A stretch of 38,783 bases of DNA from an uncultured Actinomycetes bacterium. GTDB taxonomy: Bacteria > Actinomycetota > Actinomycetes > Nanopelagicales > Nanopelagicaceae. Made by a program: the position numbers and the translations under genes. Below are positions 10,502 to 18,884 of the stretch, one piece after another. The number at the start of each line of letters is the position of its first letter. The first letter of the stretch is position 1. The stretch covers positions 1-38,783 of the forward strand of contig CAIJYZ010000021.1 of assembly GCA_903825015.1 (NCBI GenBank). The letters run 5' to 3'. The notes beneath the pieces were generated by a model. That model did no database searches, had not been told where the DNA came from, and saw only the letters and a list, made by a program, of their open reading frames with translations.

Positions 10502-11565
10502 GCTGTGAACTCTACTGCCAGTAGTTCGGCAATCTGCGCAGTATTTAGCGCAGCACCCTTACGCAAGTTATCTCCGCACAGGAATAGATCAAGTGACTTT
10601 TTATCATCAAGTGATTGGCGAACACGACCAACCCAGGTTGGATCAGTTCCGACAACATCATTAGGTGTAGGAAACTTCTTGTTTTCAGGATCATCAAAGA
10701 GAACTACGCCAGCTGCTTTTTCAAGAACTTTTTGGGCTGCTTTGCGAGTTACTTCATTTTTAAAGGTTGCATGCACAGCTAATGAGTGCGTTGTTAGAAC
10801 TGGTACACGAACACATGTTGCCGACACCTTCAACTTTGGCATTCCAAGAATTTTGCGTGATTCATTTCGAACCTTTAACTCTTCAGATGTATAGCCCTCT
10901 TCTTTTAAGGAACCGGCCCATGGCACGACGTTTAGTGCAAGCGGTGCTGGAAAAGGCCCAGAATCTTTAACGAGCTTTCGAACATCGCCAGTTGCTTCTC
11001 CGGCATTTGTTCCGGCAACAAGTGAAATCTGTTCTCGTAGAGAATCAATACCTGGTTGACCAGCCCCTGATGCAGCTTGGTAAGAGGCTACGACTAATTC
11101 CTTTAATTCAAACTTCTTATTGAGTGCACCTATTGCAACAATCATTGAAAGTGTTGTGCAATTTGGATTTGAAATAATTCCCTTAGGGCGCTTCTTGGCA
11201 TCCTTTGGATTAACTTCAGGAACCACTAGTGGAACCTTTGGATCCATTCGGAATGCACCAGAGTTATCAACGACTACTGCTCCATGCTCTACTGCAATTG
11301 GTGCCCATACTTCAGAAATCTCATCGGGCACATCGAACATTGCAACATCGATGCCATCAAATGCTTCTGGGGTTAAAGCGACAACTGTTAGCTCTTCGCC
11401 GCGGCACATCAATTTCTTTCCAGCGCTGCGTGCAGATGCGATCAAACGGATTTCGCCCCAAACATCTTTGCGTTCGGACAAAATGCTCAGCATTACAGTG
11501 CCTACAGCGCCGGTTGCTCCAACGACTGCCAGAGATGGTTTCTTTGTGCTTTTCTTCTTACTCAT
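10498..11565 (-). CDS. asd: Aspartate-semialdehyde dehydrogenase
   Basis: This 355-aa NADPH-dependent enzyme reduces aspartyl phosphate to aspartate semialdehyde, the branch compound for lysine/diaminopimelate, threonine and methionine. It has the nucleotide-binding '[16 protein letters not shown]', the catalytic Cys in '[11 protein letters not shown]' and the conserved His in '[10 protein letters not shown]'. The N-terminus is Lys/Ser-rich ([11 protein letters not shown]), a short extension before the Rossmann strand. Its ATG overlaps the lysC stop as ATGA and is preceded by GGAGGAA. It is directly downstream of its pathway partner lysC. Confidence 0.95.
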   Translation of the reverse strand: MSKKKSTKKPSLAVVGATGAVGTVMLSILSERKDVWGEIRLIASARSAGKKLMCRGEELTVVALTPEAFDGIDVAMFDVPDEISEVWAPIAVEHGAVVVDNSGAFRMDPKVPLVVPEVNPKDAKKRPKGIISNPNCTTLSMIVAIGALNKKFELKELVVASYQAASGAGQPGIDSLREQISLVAGTNAGEATGDVRKLVKDSGPFPAPLALNVVPWAGSLKEEGYTSEELKVRNESRKILGMPKLKVSATCVRVPVLTTHSLAVHATFKNEVTRKAAQKVLEKAAGVVLFDDPENKKFPTPNDVVGTDPTWVGRVRQSLDDKKSLDLFLCGDNLRKGAALNTAQIAELLAVEFTA

Positions 11566-12083
11566 CGTCCGGTTCCTCCATATACAACGGCTTCATTGCT
11601 ATCAGCATCAAGACCAAAGGCCGCGTGTGCAGCTTTTGCGCCACGCTCTAGATCAGCCTCGCGGCAGATAATCGAGATACGGATTTCAGATGTTGAAATC
11701 ATTTCAATATTTATTCCTGCTTCAGACATTGCACCGAAGAATGCGGCTGTGATTCCCGGGTGTGAACGCATTCCCGCACCAACAAGGGATAACTTGCCGA
11801 TTTGATCATCGTATTGAATCGAAGCGAATCCAACTTCACCTTGAAGCTTTTGCAAAATCGCAGTTGCATCAGCACCTTCAGCCTTTGGCAAAGTAAATGA
11901 GATATCAGTTAAACCAGTTGCTGCAGCTGAAACATTTTGCACAATCATGTCGATGTTGATGTCGGCATCGGCAATTGCTTGGAAGATTCGTGCTGCAACA
12001 CCGGTACGGTCAGGAACACCGACGATAGTGATCTTTGCTTCGCTCTTATCGTGTGCAATGCCTGCGATGATTGCTTGTTCCAT
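11562..12083 (-). CDS. Aspartate kinase, beta subunit (in-frame internal start)
   Basis: Inside lysC, AAGGAGG lies 5 nt before an in-frame ATG at 12083, giving a 173-aa product [20 protein letters not shown]... that contains only the two ACT domains. In Corynebacterium and Bacillus, lysC makes alpha and beta subunits from overlapping in-frame starts, and the beta chain helps form the effector-binding sites of an alpha2beta2 enzyme. The corynebacterial beta chain starts at the equivalent place (MEEAVLTGVATDKSEAKV, from memory). The ribosome-binding site is unusually strong for mid-gene sequence. Confidence 0.85.
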   Translation of the reverse strand: MEQAIIAGIAHDKSEAKITIVGVPDRTGVAARIFQAIADADINIDMIVQNVSAAATGLTDISFTLPKAEGADATAILQKLQGEVGFASIQYDDQIGKLSLVGAGMRSHPGITAAFFGAMSEAGINIEMISTSEIRISIICREADLERGAKAAHAAFGLDADSNEAVVYGGTGR

Positions 12084-12833
12084 GTCTCCTCCTTGTGGAT
12101 GATCTTTGACCACCCAAGTTCCTTCATTAGTTGTAAAAGATGAACGTACGTGAATTGGTAGGTCATATCGGCGTGCATACTCAACGCAACGCAAGTGCAA
12201 AACTTTTGCGCCACTTGCCGCGAGTTCTAACATCTCTTCATACGTAACGGTTTTCAATTTGCGTGCAGTTGGTACAACACGTGGATCTGCGCTAAAGACT
12301 CCATCTACATCTGTATAAATTTCACAGACATCTGCTTCTAACGCTGCAGCTAATGCAACTGCAGTTGTATCACTGCCACCGCGACCTAGAGTTGTTACAT
12401 CTTTTGTATCTTGCGAAATTCCTTGAAATCCTGCAACGATTGCAATTGCACCTTCAGCGAGTGCTTCTTGAATTCGCCCTGGTGTCACATCGATGATGCG
12501 AGCGCGACCATGTGCAGATGTTGTAATCACGCCAGCTTGGCTTCCAGTAAATGAACGGGCTTCGTGACCCAAATTTGTAATTGCCATTGCAAGAAGTGCC
12601 ATTGAAATTCGCTCACCGGCAGTTAGCAACATATCGAGCTCGCGCCCTGTTGGAATCGGCGTGATCTGTTTTGCTAAATCAATCAATTCATCAGTTGTAT
12701 CGCCCATCGCTGAAACAACGACTACGACCTGATTTCCATCGCGCTTTGCCGCCACAATTCGATTGGCAACACGCTTCATTCCTGCGGCATCGGCAACCGA
12801 TGAACCGCCATATTTCTGAACAATCAGTCCCAT
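11562..12833 (-). CDS. lysC: Aspartate kinase, alpha subunit (full length)
   Basis: The 423-aa enzyme phosphorylates aspartate as the first step to lysine, threonine and methionine. The kinase domain occupies about residues 1-245 ('[19 protein letters not shown]', '[21 protein letters not shown]', '[15 protein letters not shown]'). The two C-terminal ACT domains ('[24 protein letters not shown]' and '[19 protein letters not shown]') bind end products in this family. The arrangement matches corynebacterial LysC, which is feedback-inhibited by lysine plus threonine. A second internal start gives a beta subunit. The gene heads the lysC-asd-yqeY-DUF4177-ridA chain. A 90-nt space separates it from recR. 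Confidence 0.95.
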   Translation of the reverse strand: MGLIVQKYGGSSVADAAGMKRVANRIVAAKRDGNQVVVVVSAMGDTTDELIDLAKQITPIPTGRELDMLLTAGERISMALLAMAITNLGHEARSFTGSQAGVITTSAHGRARIIDVTPGRIQEALAEGAIAIVAGFQGISQDTKDVTTLGRGGSDTTAVALAAALEADVCEIYTDVDGVFSADPRVVPTARKLKTVTYEEMLELAASGAKVLHLRCVEYARRYDLPIHVRSSFTTNEGTWVVKDHPQGGDMEQAIIAGIAHDKSEAKITIVGVPDRTGVAARIFQAIADADINIDMIVQNVSAAATGLTDISFTLPKAEGADATAILQKLQGEVGFASIQYDDQIGKLSLVGAGMRSHPGITAAFFGAMSEAGINIEMISTSEIRISIICREADLERGAKAAHAAFGLDADSNEAVVYGGTGR

Positions 12834-12923
12834 GGCTCAATGGTGACGCATAGATTTAATTGATGCGAACCATTTTTCAGATTTTCTTACATATTGAGAC
12901 GAGGTGCGTATCACATACCGAGA

Positions 12924-13526
12924 TTAAACGTCGCGACGACCTTCAAATGCTCGCCCGAGCGTAACTTCATCGGCATATTCAAGATCTCCACCCACTGGCA
13001 GACCGCTGGCAAGGCGTGAAACCTTGATTTGCAGGGGCTTAATCATGCGAGATAGATAGGTAGCCGTTGCTTCACCCTCAAGGTTTGGGTCGGTAGCCAA
13101 GATAACTTCAACTATGCCGGGATCTGCAAGTCGGGCCATGAGTTCGCGGATACGCAGCTGCTCTGGACCGATTCCATCGATAGGGCTAATCGCTCCACCT
13201 AGCACGTGATACTTACCGCGAAATTCGCGTGTGCGTTCGATTGCAATGACATCTTTGCTCTCTTCAACAACGCAGATCAATGTGTTGTCACGGCGCGGAT
13301 CACGACAGATGCGACATTCATCTTCCTCTGACACATTTCCGCACTGCACACAAAACTTTACGCGCTCTTTTACTGTGCGAATCGAATCAACTAAAGCTGC
13401 CGCTACATCACCATCTGCCTGCAAAATGTGGAAAGCAATTCGCTGAGCAGACTTTGGACCAATTCCAGGCAGACGACCCAAAGCATCAATGAGATCTTGA
13501 ATCGCACCTTCATACATACCTGACAT
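12924..13526 (-). CDS. recR: Recombination mediator RecR
   Basis: This 200-aa protein acts with RecF/RecO to load RecA at gaps. It has the helix-hairpin-helix '[20 protein letters not shown]', the four-Cys zinc finger '[16 protein letters not shown]', and a Toprim domain with '[14 protein letters not shown]' and '[19 protein letters not shown]'. The start could be MSGMYEGA (13526) or, as in many relatives, the MYEGA three codons later. Neither has a strong ribosome-binding site. It begins 3 nt after dnaX. The ybaB gene that usually sits between dnaX and recR is absent here. Confidence 0.94.
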   Translation of the reverse strand: MSGMYEGAIQDLIDALGRLPGIGPKSAQRIAFHILQADGDVAAALVDSIRTVKERVKFCVQCGNVSEEDECRICRDPRRDNTLICVVEESKDVIAIERTREFRGKYHVLGGAISPIDGIGPEQLRIRELMARLADPGIVEVILATDPNLEGEATATYLSRMIKPLQIKVSRLASGLPVGGDLEYADEVTLGRAFEGRRDV

Positions 13527-13529
13527 AGA

Positions 13530-15239
13530 TTATTTACTCTCGATTATCTTTGCGCCAAGTTCTTGTGCAAGAAGTGCAGCGCCGGTTAATAGGGTTTTAT
13601 CAGTTGGTGCCTCTGAAGTTCGAGTCTCACGAGCCGCTGGAGTATTAGTGTCAATCGAGGGATCAACAACGCATTCAATCTTGCGGTCGATTCCAACTAC
13701 ATCAACAAATGCCTTACGTAAAATTTCATCAGATTCAGAACGAACAAACGAATCACGTGCACCAGCATTGACGATTCCAATTGTGATTGCCTTGTCATCA
13801 ACTGCCAACACTTGTGCCGACGCACTTAGCAACGACCACGTCAATCTGCGGCGCTTCTTTACATCTTCAATAACATCCGGCCACGCGCGACGCAGTGCGG
13901 CAATATCAAAATTACCCGGTACGTGCGCCGGGGCGGATTCTTTTTCTTTAACCGGCGTTGGTGCTTCCTCAACTTTAGAGCTGTTGATTTCTCCGGTCGC
14001 ATGAGCAGAGCCTGTAGTTTCTTTTGGCTCTGCGGTGCGAGCCGGTGAAGAAACAGCGGCAGAAGACATAGGAGCAATATTTTCTGCACGTTCAAGCCGC
14101 TCAATTCTTGAAAGCATGCCGGACTCTCCATTGTCACCAATCGGCAACAAGATTCGTCCGCAGATAAGTTCGAGCATTAAACGTGGCGCAGTGGCTCCAC
14201 GCATCTGAGTTAAACCCTCGGCAGCAATATCTGCAGCCCGTGAAAGATTGGCGGTACCGATGCGATTAGCTTGATTGCGCATACGTTCCATCTGATCATC
14301 AGGAATATCGCGCAAGATTGCATTACTTGCTGAATCTTTGAGTGCATCAACAATCATTAGGTCGCGAATACGTTCCAACATATCGCTTGTAAAGCGGCGT
14401 GGATCATGGCCTGATTCGATAACGCGATCAATTGTCTTAAACAAAGTTGCACCATCATGCGCAGCAATTGCATCGATCGCATCATCGAGTAAGGCGCCAT
14501 CAGTAAAACCTAATAATTGAATTGCGATTTCATAGCTAACGCCATCTTTGCCTGCACCAGCCAAAAGTTGACCAAGCACAGATAGAGCATCACGAACTGA
14601 ACCACCAGATGCGCGCACAACTAAAGGAATTACGCCTTTAGCAACACTGACGCCTTCAAGGTTACAAATCTTTTCAAGGTGCGCAGCCAAGATTCCTGGT
14701 GGCACCAAACGGAATGGATAGTGATGAGTACGTGAACGGATAGTTGCAATTAACTTATCTGGCTCAGTTGTAGCAAAGATAAAAATAACGTGGGGAGGCG
14801 GTTCTTCAACAACTTTAAGCAATGCGTTAGCCGCACCGGGTCCAAGTTGGTGTGCCTCATCAATGATGTAAATCTTGTAACGGCTTTGAACTGGTGCAAA
14901 AAAAGCTTTATCGCGAAGATCGCGCGCATCATCTACTAAACCGTGTGTGGCAGCATCTAGTTCGATTACATCTAATGAACCTGGACCGTTGGCAACTAAA
15001 TCTTTACATGATTGGCATTCACCACATGGATTTGGAGTTGGGCCATTTACGCAGTTAAGCGAGCGCGCCATAATGCGAGCGCTAGATGTTTTTCCGCAAC
15101 CACGCGGGCCACTAAATAGATATGCGTGATGTGTGCGCCCAGATTCCAACGCATTTGAAAGCGGAACGGTTACATGTTCTTGCCCGATGACATCTGCAAA
15201 AACTGAGGGACGATACTTGCGATACAAAGCTAATGACAT
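13530..15239 (-). CDS. dnaX: DNA polymerase III subunit tau/gamma
   Basis: The 569-aa clamp-loader ATPase has Walker A 'GPRGCGKTSSARIMAR', the zinc module C-x8-C-x2-C-x2-C in 'CVNGPTPNPCGECQSC', Walker B 'IYIIDEAHQLG' and sensor 1 'FIFATTEPDKL' with 'IRSRTHHYPFR'. Residues about 375-450 are a low-complexity Pro/Glu/Lys linker, followed by a C-terminal domain. I see no convincing slippery site, so a separate gamma product is not predicted. Its ATG overlaps the stop of the upstream 107-aa gene by one base (TAATG). It is followed by recR. Confidence 0.95.
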   Translation of the reverse strand: MSLALYRKYRPSVFADVIGQEHVTVPLSNALESGRTHHAYLFSGPRGCGKTSSARIMARSLNCVNGPTPNPCGECQSCKDLVANGPGSLDVIELDAATHGLVDDARDLRDKAFFAPVQSRYKIYIIDEAHQLGPGAANALLKVVEEPPPHVIFIFATTEPDKLIATIRSRTHHYPFRLVPPGILAAHLEKICNLEGVSVAKGVIPLVVRASGGSVRDALSVLGQLLAGAGKDGVSYEIAIQLLGFTDGALLDDAIDAIAAHDGATLFKTIDRVIESGHDPRRFTSDMLERIRDLMIVDALKDSASNAILRDIPDDQMERMRNQANRIGTANLSRAADIAAEGLTQMRGATAPRLMLELICGRILLPIGDNGESGMLSRIERLERAENIAPMSSAAVSSPARTAEPKETTGSAHATGEINSSKVEEAPTPVKEKESAPAHVPGNFDIAALRRAWPDVIEDVKKRRRLTWSLLSASAQVLAVDDKAITIGIVNAGARDSFVRSESDEILRKAFVDVVGIDRKIECVVDPSIDTNTPAARETRTSEAPTDKTLLTGAALLAQELGAKIIESK

Positions 15240-15562
15240 TACTCGCCCCCATTTCTAGAATTCCGTTGTTCATTTTCTACTATTTCATTTCGAAGTGCAT
15301 CTTCACGTTCACTAATCGACATAGCGCCGTTCTCTTCAATAATGAACGCTTCCATCCCTAATCGTGAACCTGGTTGGGATTGCGCGCTTACTAAATTAAA
15401 TCTACCTGGATGCATCGAGCTGGTCGTGCTAGGCAATGCACCACTTTGAGATTCCGCACTCTCGCGCTTTAGAGTTTCAACCTCTTGTGGCGACATGTGA
15501 ATCTGAGTTTTCTTGTCGCCAAGAAAATGCCTCAATATCCGACGCATTTTCCTTTTGAACAT
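15239..15562 (-). CDS. Hypothetical protein of 107 aa upstream of dnaX
   Basis: I do not recognise a family. From the ATG at 15562 the protein starts MFKRKMRRILRHFLGDKKTQ, a strongly basic, possibly amphipathic N-terminal segment. The middle is Ser/Gly/Pro-rich and probably disordered ('ESQSGALPSTTSSMHPGRF'). The acidic C-terminus is rich in Glu/Asn ('REDALRNEIVENEQRNSRNGGE'). There is no signal peptide or membrane segment. The track's longer start runs into the SRP RNA and is rejected. It lies 36 nt after the SRP RNA, and its stop overlaps the dnaX ATG (TAATG), so it is coupled to dnaX. Confidence 0.6.
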   Translation of the reverse strand: MFKRKMRRILRHFLGDKKTQIHMSPQEVETLKRESAESQSGALPSTTSSMHPGRFNLVSAQSQPGSRLGMEAFIIEENGAMSISEREDALRNEIVENEQRNSRNGGE

Positions 15563-15598
15563 ATTCTCTTCTCTACTCTTCGACGCGACAATTAAATA

Positions 15599-15690
15599 GG
15601 ACCCCTCGCACACCCGCCAGAGCGGACCTACCCTTGCTGCATTCCTGCCCTGGGGGAGTTCGGTACGGTGACGCCGTACGAGGGATCTGG
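15599..15690 (-). ncRNA. ffs: Signal recognition particle RNA (small bacterial 4.5S type)
   Basis: On the minus strand the conserved apical core reads CAGGGCAGGAATGCAGCAAG, the Ffh-binding GGAA tetraloop region with the asymmetric AGCA side, followed by GGTAGGTCC and the 3' strand GCTCTGGCGGGTGTGCGAGGGG. The ends pair as GATCCCTCG with CGAGGGGTC. The ACTCCCCCAGGGC/GCTCTGGCGGG layout resembles other actinobacterial SRP RNAs. The 5' strand contains an extra local hairpin GTACGG-CGTCA-CCGTAC. SRP RNA upstream of dnaX is a known actinobacterial arrangement. Boundaries are approximate to a few bases. Confidence 0.88.
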
Positions 15691-15694
15691 CGTA

Positions 15695-15700
15695 ATCATA
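15695..15700 (-). promoter_or_regulatory. -10 element of the SRP RNA gene
   Basis: TATGAT on the minus strand (5/6 match to TATAAT) ends 4 nt before the proposed RNA 5' end at 15690 and 7 nt before the first paired base at 15687. The latter is the usual -10 to start distance. No good -35 is visible. Confidence 0.55.
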
Positions 15701-15774
15701 GTTACAGCCACCGATAGTTGGCCGACCTGGGGCGATTTCGCGTAGTTATTGCCAGTACTGAGCGGTATGGGGTT

Positions 15775-15811
15775 AACACTTTTGTAAAAATGTTCACTAT
15801 TGGTTTACACT
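15775..15811 (+). promoter_or_regulatory. pck promoter with a 20-bp palindrome over the -35
   Basis: TTGTAA (15782-15787), an 18-nt spacer and TACACT (15806-15811) form a promoter 37 nt upstream of the pck ATG. The near-palindrome AACACTTTTGTAAAAATGTT (15775-15794, 8 of 10 base pairs symmetric) covers the -35, which suggests a repressor operator. It somewhat resembles the corynebacterial RamB box (AAAACTTTGCAAA), a regulator of acetate genes and pck there. That link is speculative. Confidence 0.5.
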
Positions 15812-15847
15812 CCCAAGACCGGCGCAGGTATTCCAAAGGAGTCATTC

Positions 15848-17641
15848 ATGGCCAATCTCGGACCTACCAATCACCTTCAACTCGTTGAATGGGTCGCTTC
15901 TGTAGCAAGCCTCACCCAGCCCGACGAGATTCACTGGTGCACTGGAACAACGCAGGAATGGGATCACATTACTTCGGCTCTCGTTGAAGCTGGCACATTT
16001 ATTAGATTAAAGAAGAAGGCTAATTCATTTTGGTGTGCCTCTGACCCATCCGATGTTGCCCGCGTAGAAGACCGCACTTTCATCTGCTCTGTAGATGAAG
16101 CTGATGCCGGTCCAACTAATAATTGGATGAATCCCGATGCTATGAAAGAGATTATGAGTGAGCTCTATCGCGGAAGCATGCGCGGTCGAACAATGTATGT
16201 CATTGCTTTCTGCATGGGCCCGCTCGATGCAAAGGTCCCAATGTTTGGCGTGCAAATAACCGATAGCCCTTATGTTGTTGCATCGATGCACATAATGAGT
16301 CGAATGGGAAGTGAAGTACTAGAAGCGATGGGCAGTGACCGGAAATTTGTTCGTGCTCTTCACTCAGTCGGTGCACCGCTACTGCCTGGTGATAAAGATG
16401 TGAAGTGGCCATGCAATGAAACTAAGTACATCACTCAATTTCCTGAAGATCGTATGATTTGGTCTTTTGGTTCTGGATATGGTGGAAATGCTCTACTTGG
16501 TAAGAAGTGTTATTCGCTTCGTATCGCCTCTGTCATGGGGCGCGATGAAGGTTGGCTTGCAGAACACATGTTGATTCTTAAAGTCACACCGCCTTCCGGC
16601 AATGCGCATTACATTGCAGCTGCATTCCCATCGGCTTGTGGTAAAACAAATCTTGCAATGCTTGAACCAACCCTTGAAGGTTGGAAGGTTGAAACTCTCG
16701 GAGATGACATCGCATGGATGCGCTTTGGAGAAGATGGTCGTTTGTATGCAGTAAACCCTGAGTACGGCTTCTTTGGGGTGGCTCCTGGTACTGGCTGGGC
16801 CACAAATGCAAATGCCATGAGAACAATTGAAAAAGGTAACTCTCTCTTTACAAATGTTGCGTTAACAGATGATGGTGATGTCTGGTGGGAAGGTATGACC
16901 GAGACTCCCCCTGCGCACTTAACTGATTGGAAGAATCGTGACTGGACTCCAGATAATGGTGAACTTTCATCTCATCCCAACTCACGTTTTTGTACCCCCG
17001 CAAAGCAATGCCCAATCATTGCGCCAGAGTGGGAAGATCCTGCCGGTGTCCCAATCTCTGCAATCTTTTTTGGTGGCCGCCGCAAAACCACAATTCCACT
17101 TGTAGTTCAATCACGAGATTGGGAGCACGGAGTCTTTATGGCTGCCACACTTTCATCGGAAACAACTGCAGCCGCAACTGGCGAGGTTGGAATTGTTCGT
17201 CGCGATCCAATGGCGATGCTTCCCTTTATCGGATATCACGTCGGTGATTACATTAACCACTGGCTTAAGATCGGTAAAAGCGCAGATGCATCTAAATTGC
17301 CAAAAATATTTTATGTCAACTGGTTTCGCCGCAGCAGTTCTGGCAAATTCTTGTGGCCGGGATTTGGTGAAAATTCTCGAGTAATTAAATGGGCAATAGA
17401 ACAAGTTGAAGGAGCAAATACTTCTGAATCAACTCCTATCGGTTTGATTCCACTGCCAGGAGCTATTGACACATCAGGTCTAGATACTTCGGCCGAAGAT
17501 ATGGCTGAAATCTCGGCGGTCAATCTCGATGAATGGCGTGCAGAGGTACCGTTGATCGAGGAGTGGTTCGCAAAGATTGGTTCAAAACTTCCTACAGAAC
17601 TACAGAGTGAATTCGCGAATCTTAAGAGTGCATTGAAGTAA
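15848..17641 (+). CDS. pck: Phosphoenolpyruvate carboxykinase (GTP)
   Basis: The 597-aa enzyme converts oxaloacetate plus GTP to PEP and CO2 for gluconeogenesis. It has the P-loop with the reactive Cys '[15 protein letters not shown]', '[20 protein letters not shown]', '[11 protein letters not shown]' and the PEP-site region '[15 protein letters not shown]'. Its length is normal for the GTP family used by actinobacteria. The ATG at 15848 follows AAAGGAG. The track's start 16 codons earlier lies in the promoter and is rejected. Together with acs and Crp it points to growth on acetate and other non-sugar carbon. It converges on the eboE-like gene. Confidence 0.96.
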   Translation: MANLGPTNHLQLVEWVASVASLTQPDEIHWCTGTTQEWDHITSALVEAGTFIRLKKKANSFWCASDPSDVARVEDRTFICSVDEADAGPTNNWMNPDAMKEIMSELYRGSMRGRTMYVIAFCMGPLDAKVPMFGVQITDSPYVVASMHIMSRMGSEVLEAMGSDRKFVRALHSVGAPLLPGDKDVKWPCNETKYITQFPEDRMIWSFGSGYGGNALLGKKCYSLRIASVMGRDEGWLAEHMLILKVTPPSGNAHYIAAAFPSACGKTNLAMLEPTLEGWKVETLGDDIAWMRFGEDGRLYAVNPEYGFFGVAPGTGWATNANAMRTIEKGNSLFTNVALTDDGDVWWEGMTETPPAHLTDWKNRDWTPDNGELSSHPNSRFCTPAKQCPIIAPEWEDPAGVPISAIFFGGRRKTTIPLVVQSRDWEHGVFMAATLSSETTAAATGEVGIVRRDPMAMLPFIGYHVGDYINHWLKIGKSADASKLPKIFYVNWFRRSSSGKFLWPGFGENSRVIKWAIEQVEGANTSESTPIGLIPLPGAIDTSGLDTSAEDMAEISAVNLDEWRAEVPLIEEWFAKIGSKLPTELQSEFANLKSALK

Positions 17642-17657
17642 CTTAGTTAAAAGTTAC
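17638..17657. terminator. Weak hairpin between convergent pck and eboE-like gene
   Basis: GTAACTT and AAGTTAC form a 7-bp AT-rich stem around AGTTAA, overlapping the pck stop codon. It sits in the 23-nt gap between convergent genes but has no proper T-tract on either side. A termination role is tentative. Confidence 0.3.
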
Positions 17658-17664
17658 GGTTGAT

Positions 17665-18882
17665 TTACTTAATCGCTGCAATCTGACGGAAGAGTTCGTC
17701 TCGAACATATTCGAGTTCACGAACTACATACTCAGTGATGTCCCCAGTCTTGAGATGTTCAGGAAGAACGTCCCATGTGTAGGTCTCAATTTCAAGGTGT
17801 GTAGATAGTGGTGTTCGCGCATGTACGCGCAGTGCATCATCTATTCCTGAGCGAGTAGTTTGAAACGGACCTAGATCCTTTAAGAAAACTGGAACATGAA
17901 AATGTGTGCGCCATTCACGTGGGCCTGGGTCATTTTCCCAAGCAGCAATGGCATCCTCTAAGTTCAAGAATCGTGTTATGACACCGTTACGAAGCTCAGT
18001 GGTTTGAGAGAGATAGATAGTGCCGGTGTACTTCTTTAACTCTTCAACAATCTCTGGAGTTACGTTATCAACACGTAGAGCAGCTGCTTCCTGGAGTTTA
18101 AAGATTGGAATTCCGGCCTGCGATAGTTGGTCAATATCGTCTGCGATATTTTCAAACTCAACTGATTGGTGACAGATATCTAGAACGACACCTAGGTATC
18201 GACGGGTGGCACCAAAGACCTCGGCTAGGGGTTGTCCTGAGTATTTAGAAATCTTCTCTGCTGCGCTCAGAGAGTAGACCTTGTCTTTAAACCACTGCAC
18301 TGTCTCAGGGATTGTTTCAAGGAAACAAAATGGCTCTGGTTCAATAGCTAGTTTTACGCGGTGACCAGTTCTCTTTTCCAGAGTCATTAAATGTGCAATG
18401 ACGCGATAAATATTCTCTTCAAATTCTGAAATGTATTCGGGTGAAATTACCTTGGGACGAAAAGCTAATGGTGCAGTTTGAATAGTTGGTTCTACTGTTA
18501 CATCAGTAACTTCGGCCAAAATATCTGAGATGTGCATCGTGTATTGAGTTCGGGCTTCCGTTGTCCAATCGGGTTCATAAACGCGCTCTTTTACGATTTC
18601 GCCCTTAAATGGACCGTAAGGAAAAGCATTTACAGTAAAGACATATAGCTCATTGTCTTGGAGGAATTTCTTTAGCCACACACGTTCCTCTGGTTTTGCT
18701 AGTAATTCTTCAACCGAAGCATTTGATAAGCGAAGTGAGACGCCCATCGGAGCGTCAGGACAAAAACGTTTTTTTACCTCTGGTACGTAAGTAACCAGAG
18801 AGTTCTTCATTTCTGGCCATGTGTCCCCTGGGTGAACCAGTGTTGAATAAGTCAGATGTCCGTAGCCGTTACCGAGATCCAC
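17665..18882 (-). CDS. EboE-like TIM-barrel protein (sugar isomerase/epimerase fold)
   Basis: The 405-aa protein resembles 'metabolite traffic protein EboE'. It has the N-terminal 'GHLTYSTLVHPGDTWPEM', 'MGVSLRLSNASVEELL', 'ELYVFTVNAFPYGPFKG' and 'VKERVYEPDWTTEAR', typical of that family. Possible metal ligands of a xylose-isomerase-like barrel lie in 'LAIEPEPFCFLET', 'VVLDICHQSVEFE' and 'FKLQEAAALR'. EboE belongs to ebo/edb clusters linked to export or maturation of aromatic metabolites, but its chemistry is unproven. No other ebo gene is nearby. The GTG start is 2 nt after the M24 gene stop, so the two are surely cotranscribed. Confidence 0.75.
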   Translation of the reverse strand: MDLGNGYGHLTYSTLVHPGDTWPEMKNSLVTYVPEVKKRFCPDAPMGVSLRLSNASVEELLAKPEERVWLKKFLQDNELYVFTVNAFPYGPFKGEIVKERVYEPDWTTEARTQYTMHISDILAEVTDVTVEPTIQTAPLAFRPKVISPEYISEFEENIYRVIAHLMTLEKRTGHRVKLAIEPEPFCFLETIPETVQWFKDKVYSLSAAEKISKYSGQPLAEVFGATRRYLGVVLDICHQSVEFENIADDIDQLSQAGIPIFKLQEAAALRVDNVTPEIVEELKKYTGTIYLSQTTELRNGVITRFLNLEDAIAAWENDPGPREWRTHFHVPVFLKDLGPFQTTRSGIDDALRVHARTPLSTHLEIETYTWDVLPEHLKTGDITEYVVRELEYVRDELFRQIAAIK

Positions 18883-18884
18883 CC

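Noticed and set aside
12834-12923. Promoter or operator between lysC and recR (CGCAT...ATGCG inverted repeat)
   Set aside because: A 5-bp repeat is present, but no convincing -10/-35 pair could be aligned with it.
13859-14140. Programmed frameshift in dnaX using the A-rich stretch near 13935-13955
   Set aside because: The sequence AAAGAAAAAGAA is not a canonical slippery heptamer and no downstream stem is obvious. The alternative frame looks like a shadow.
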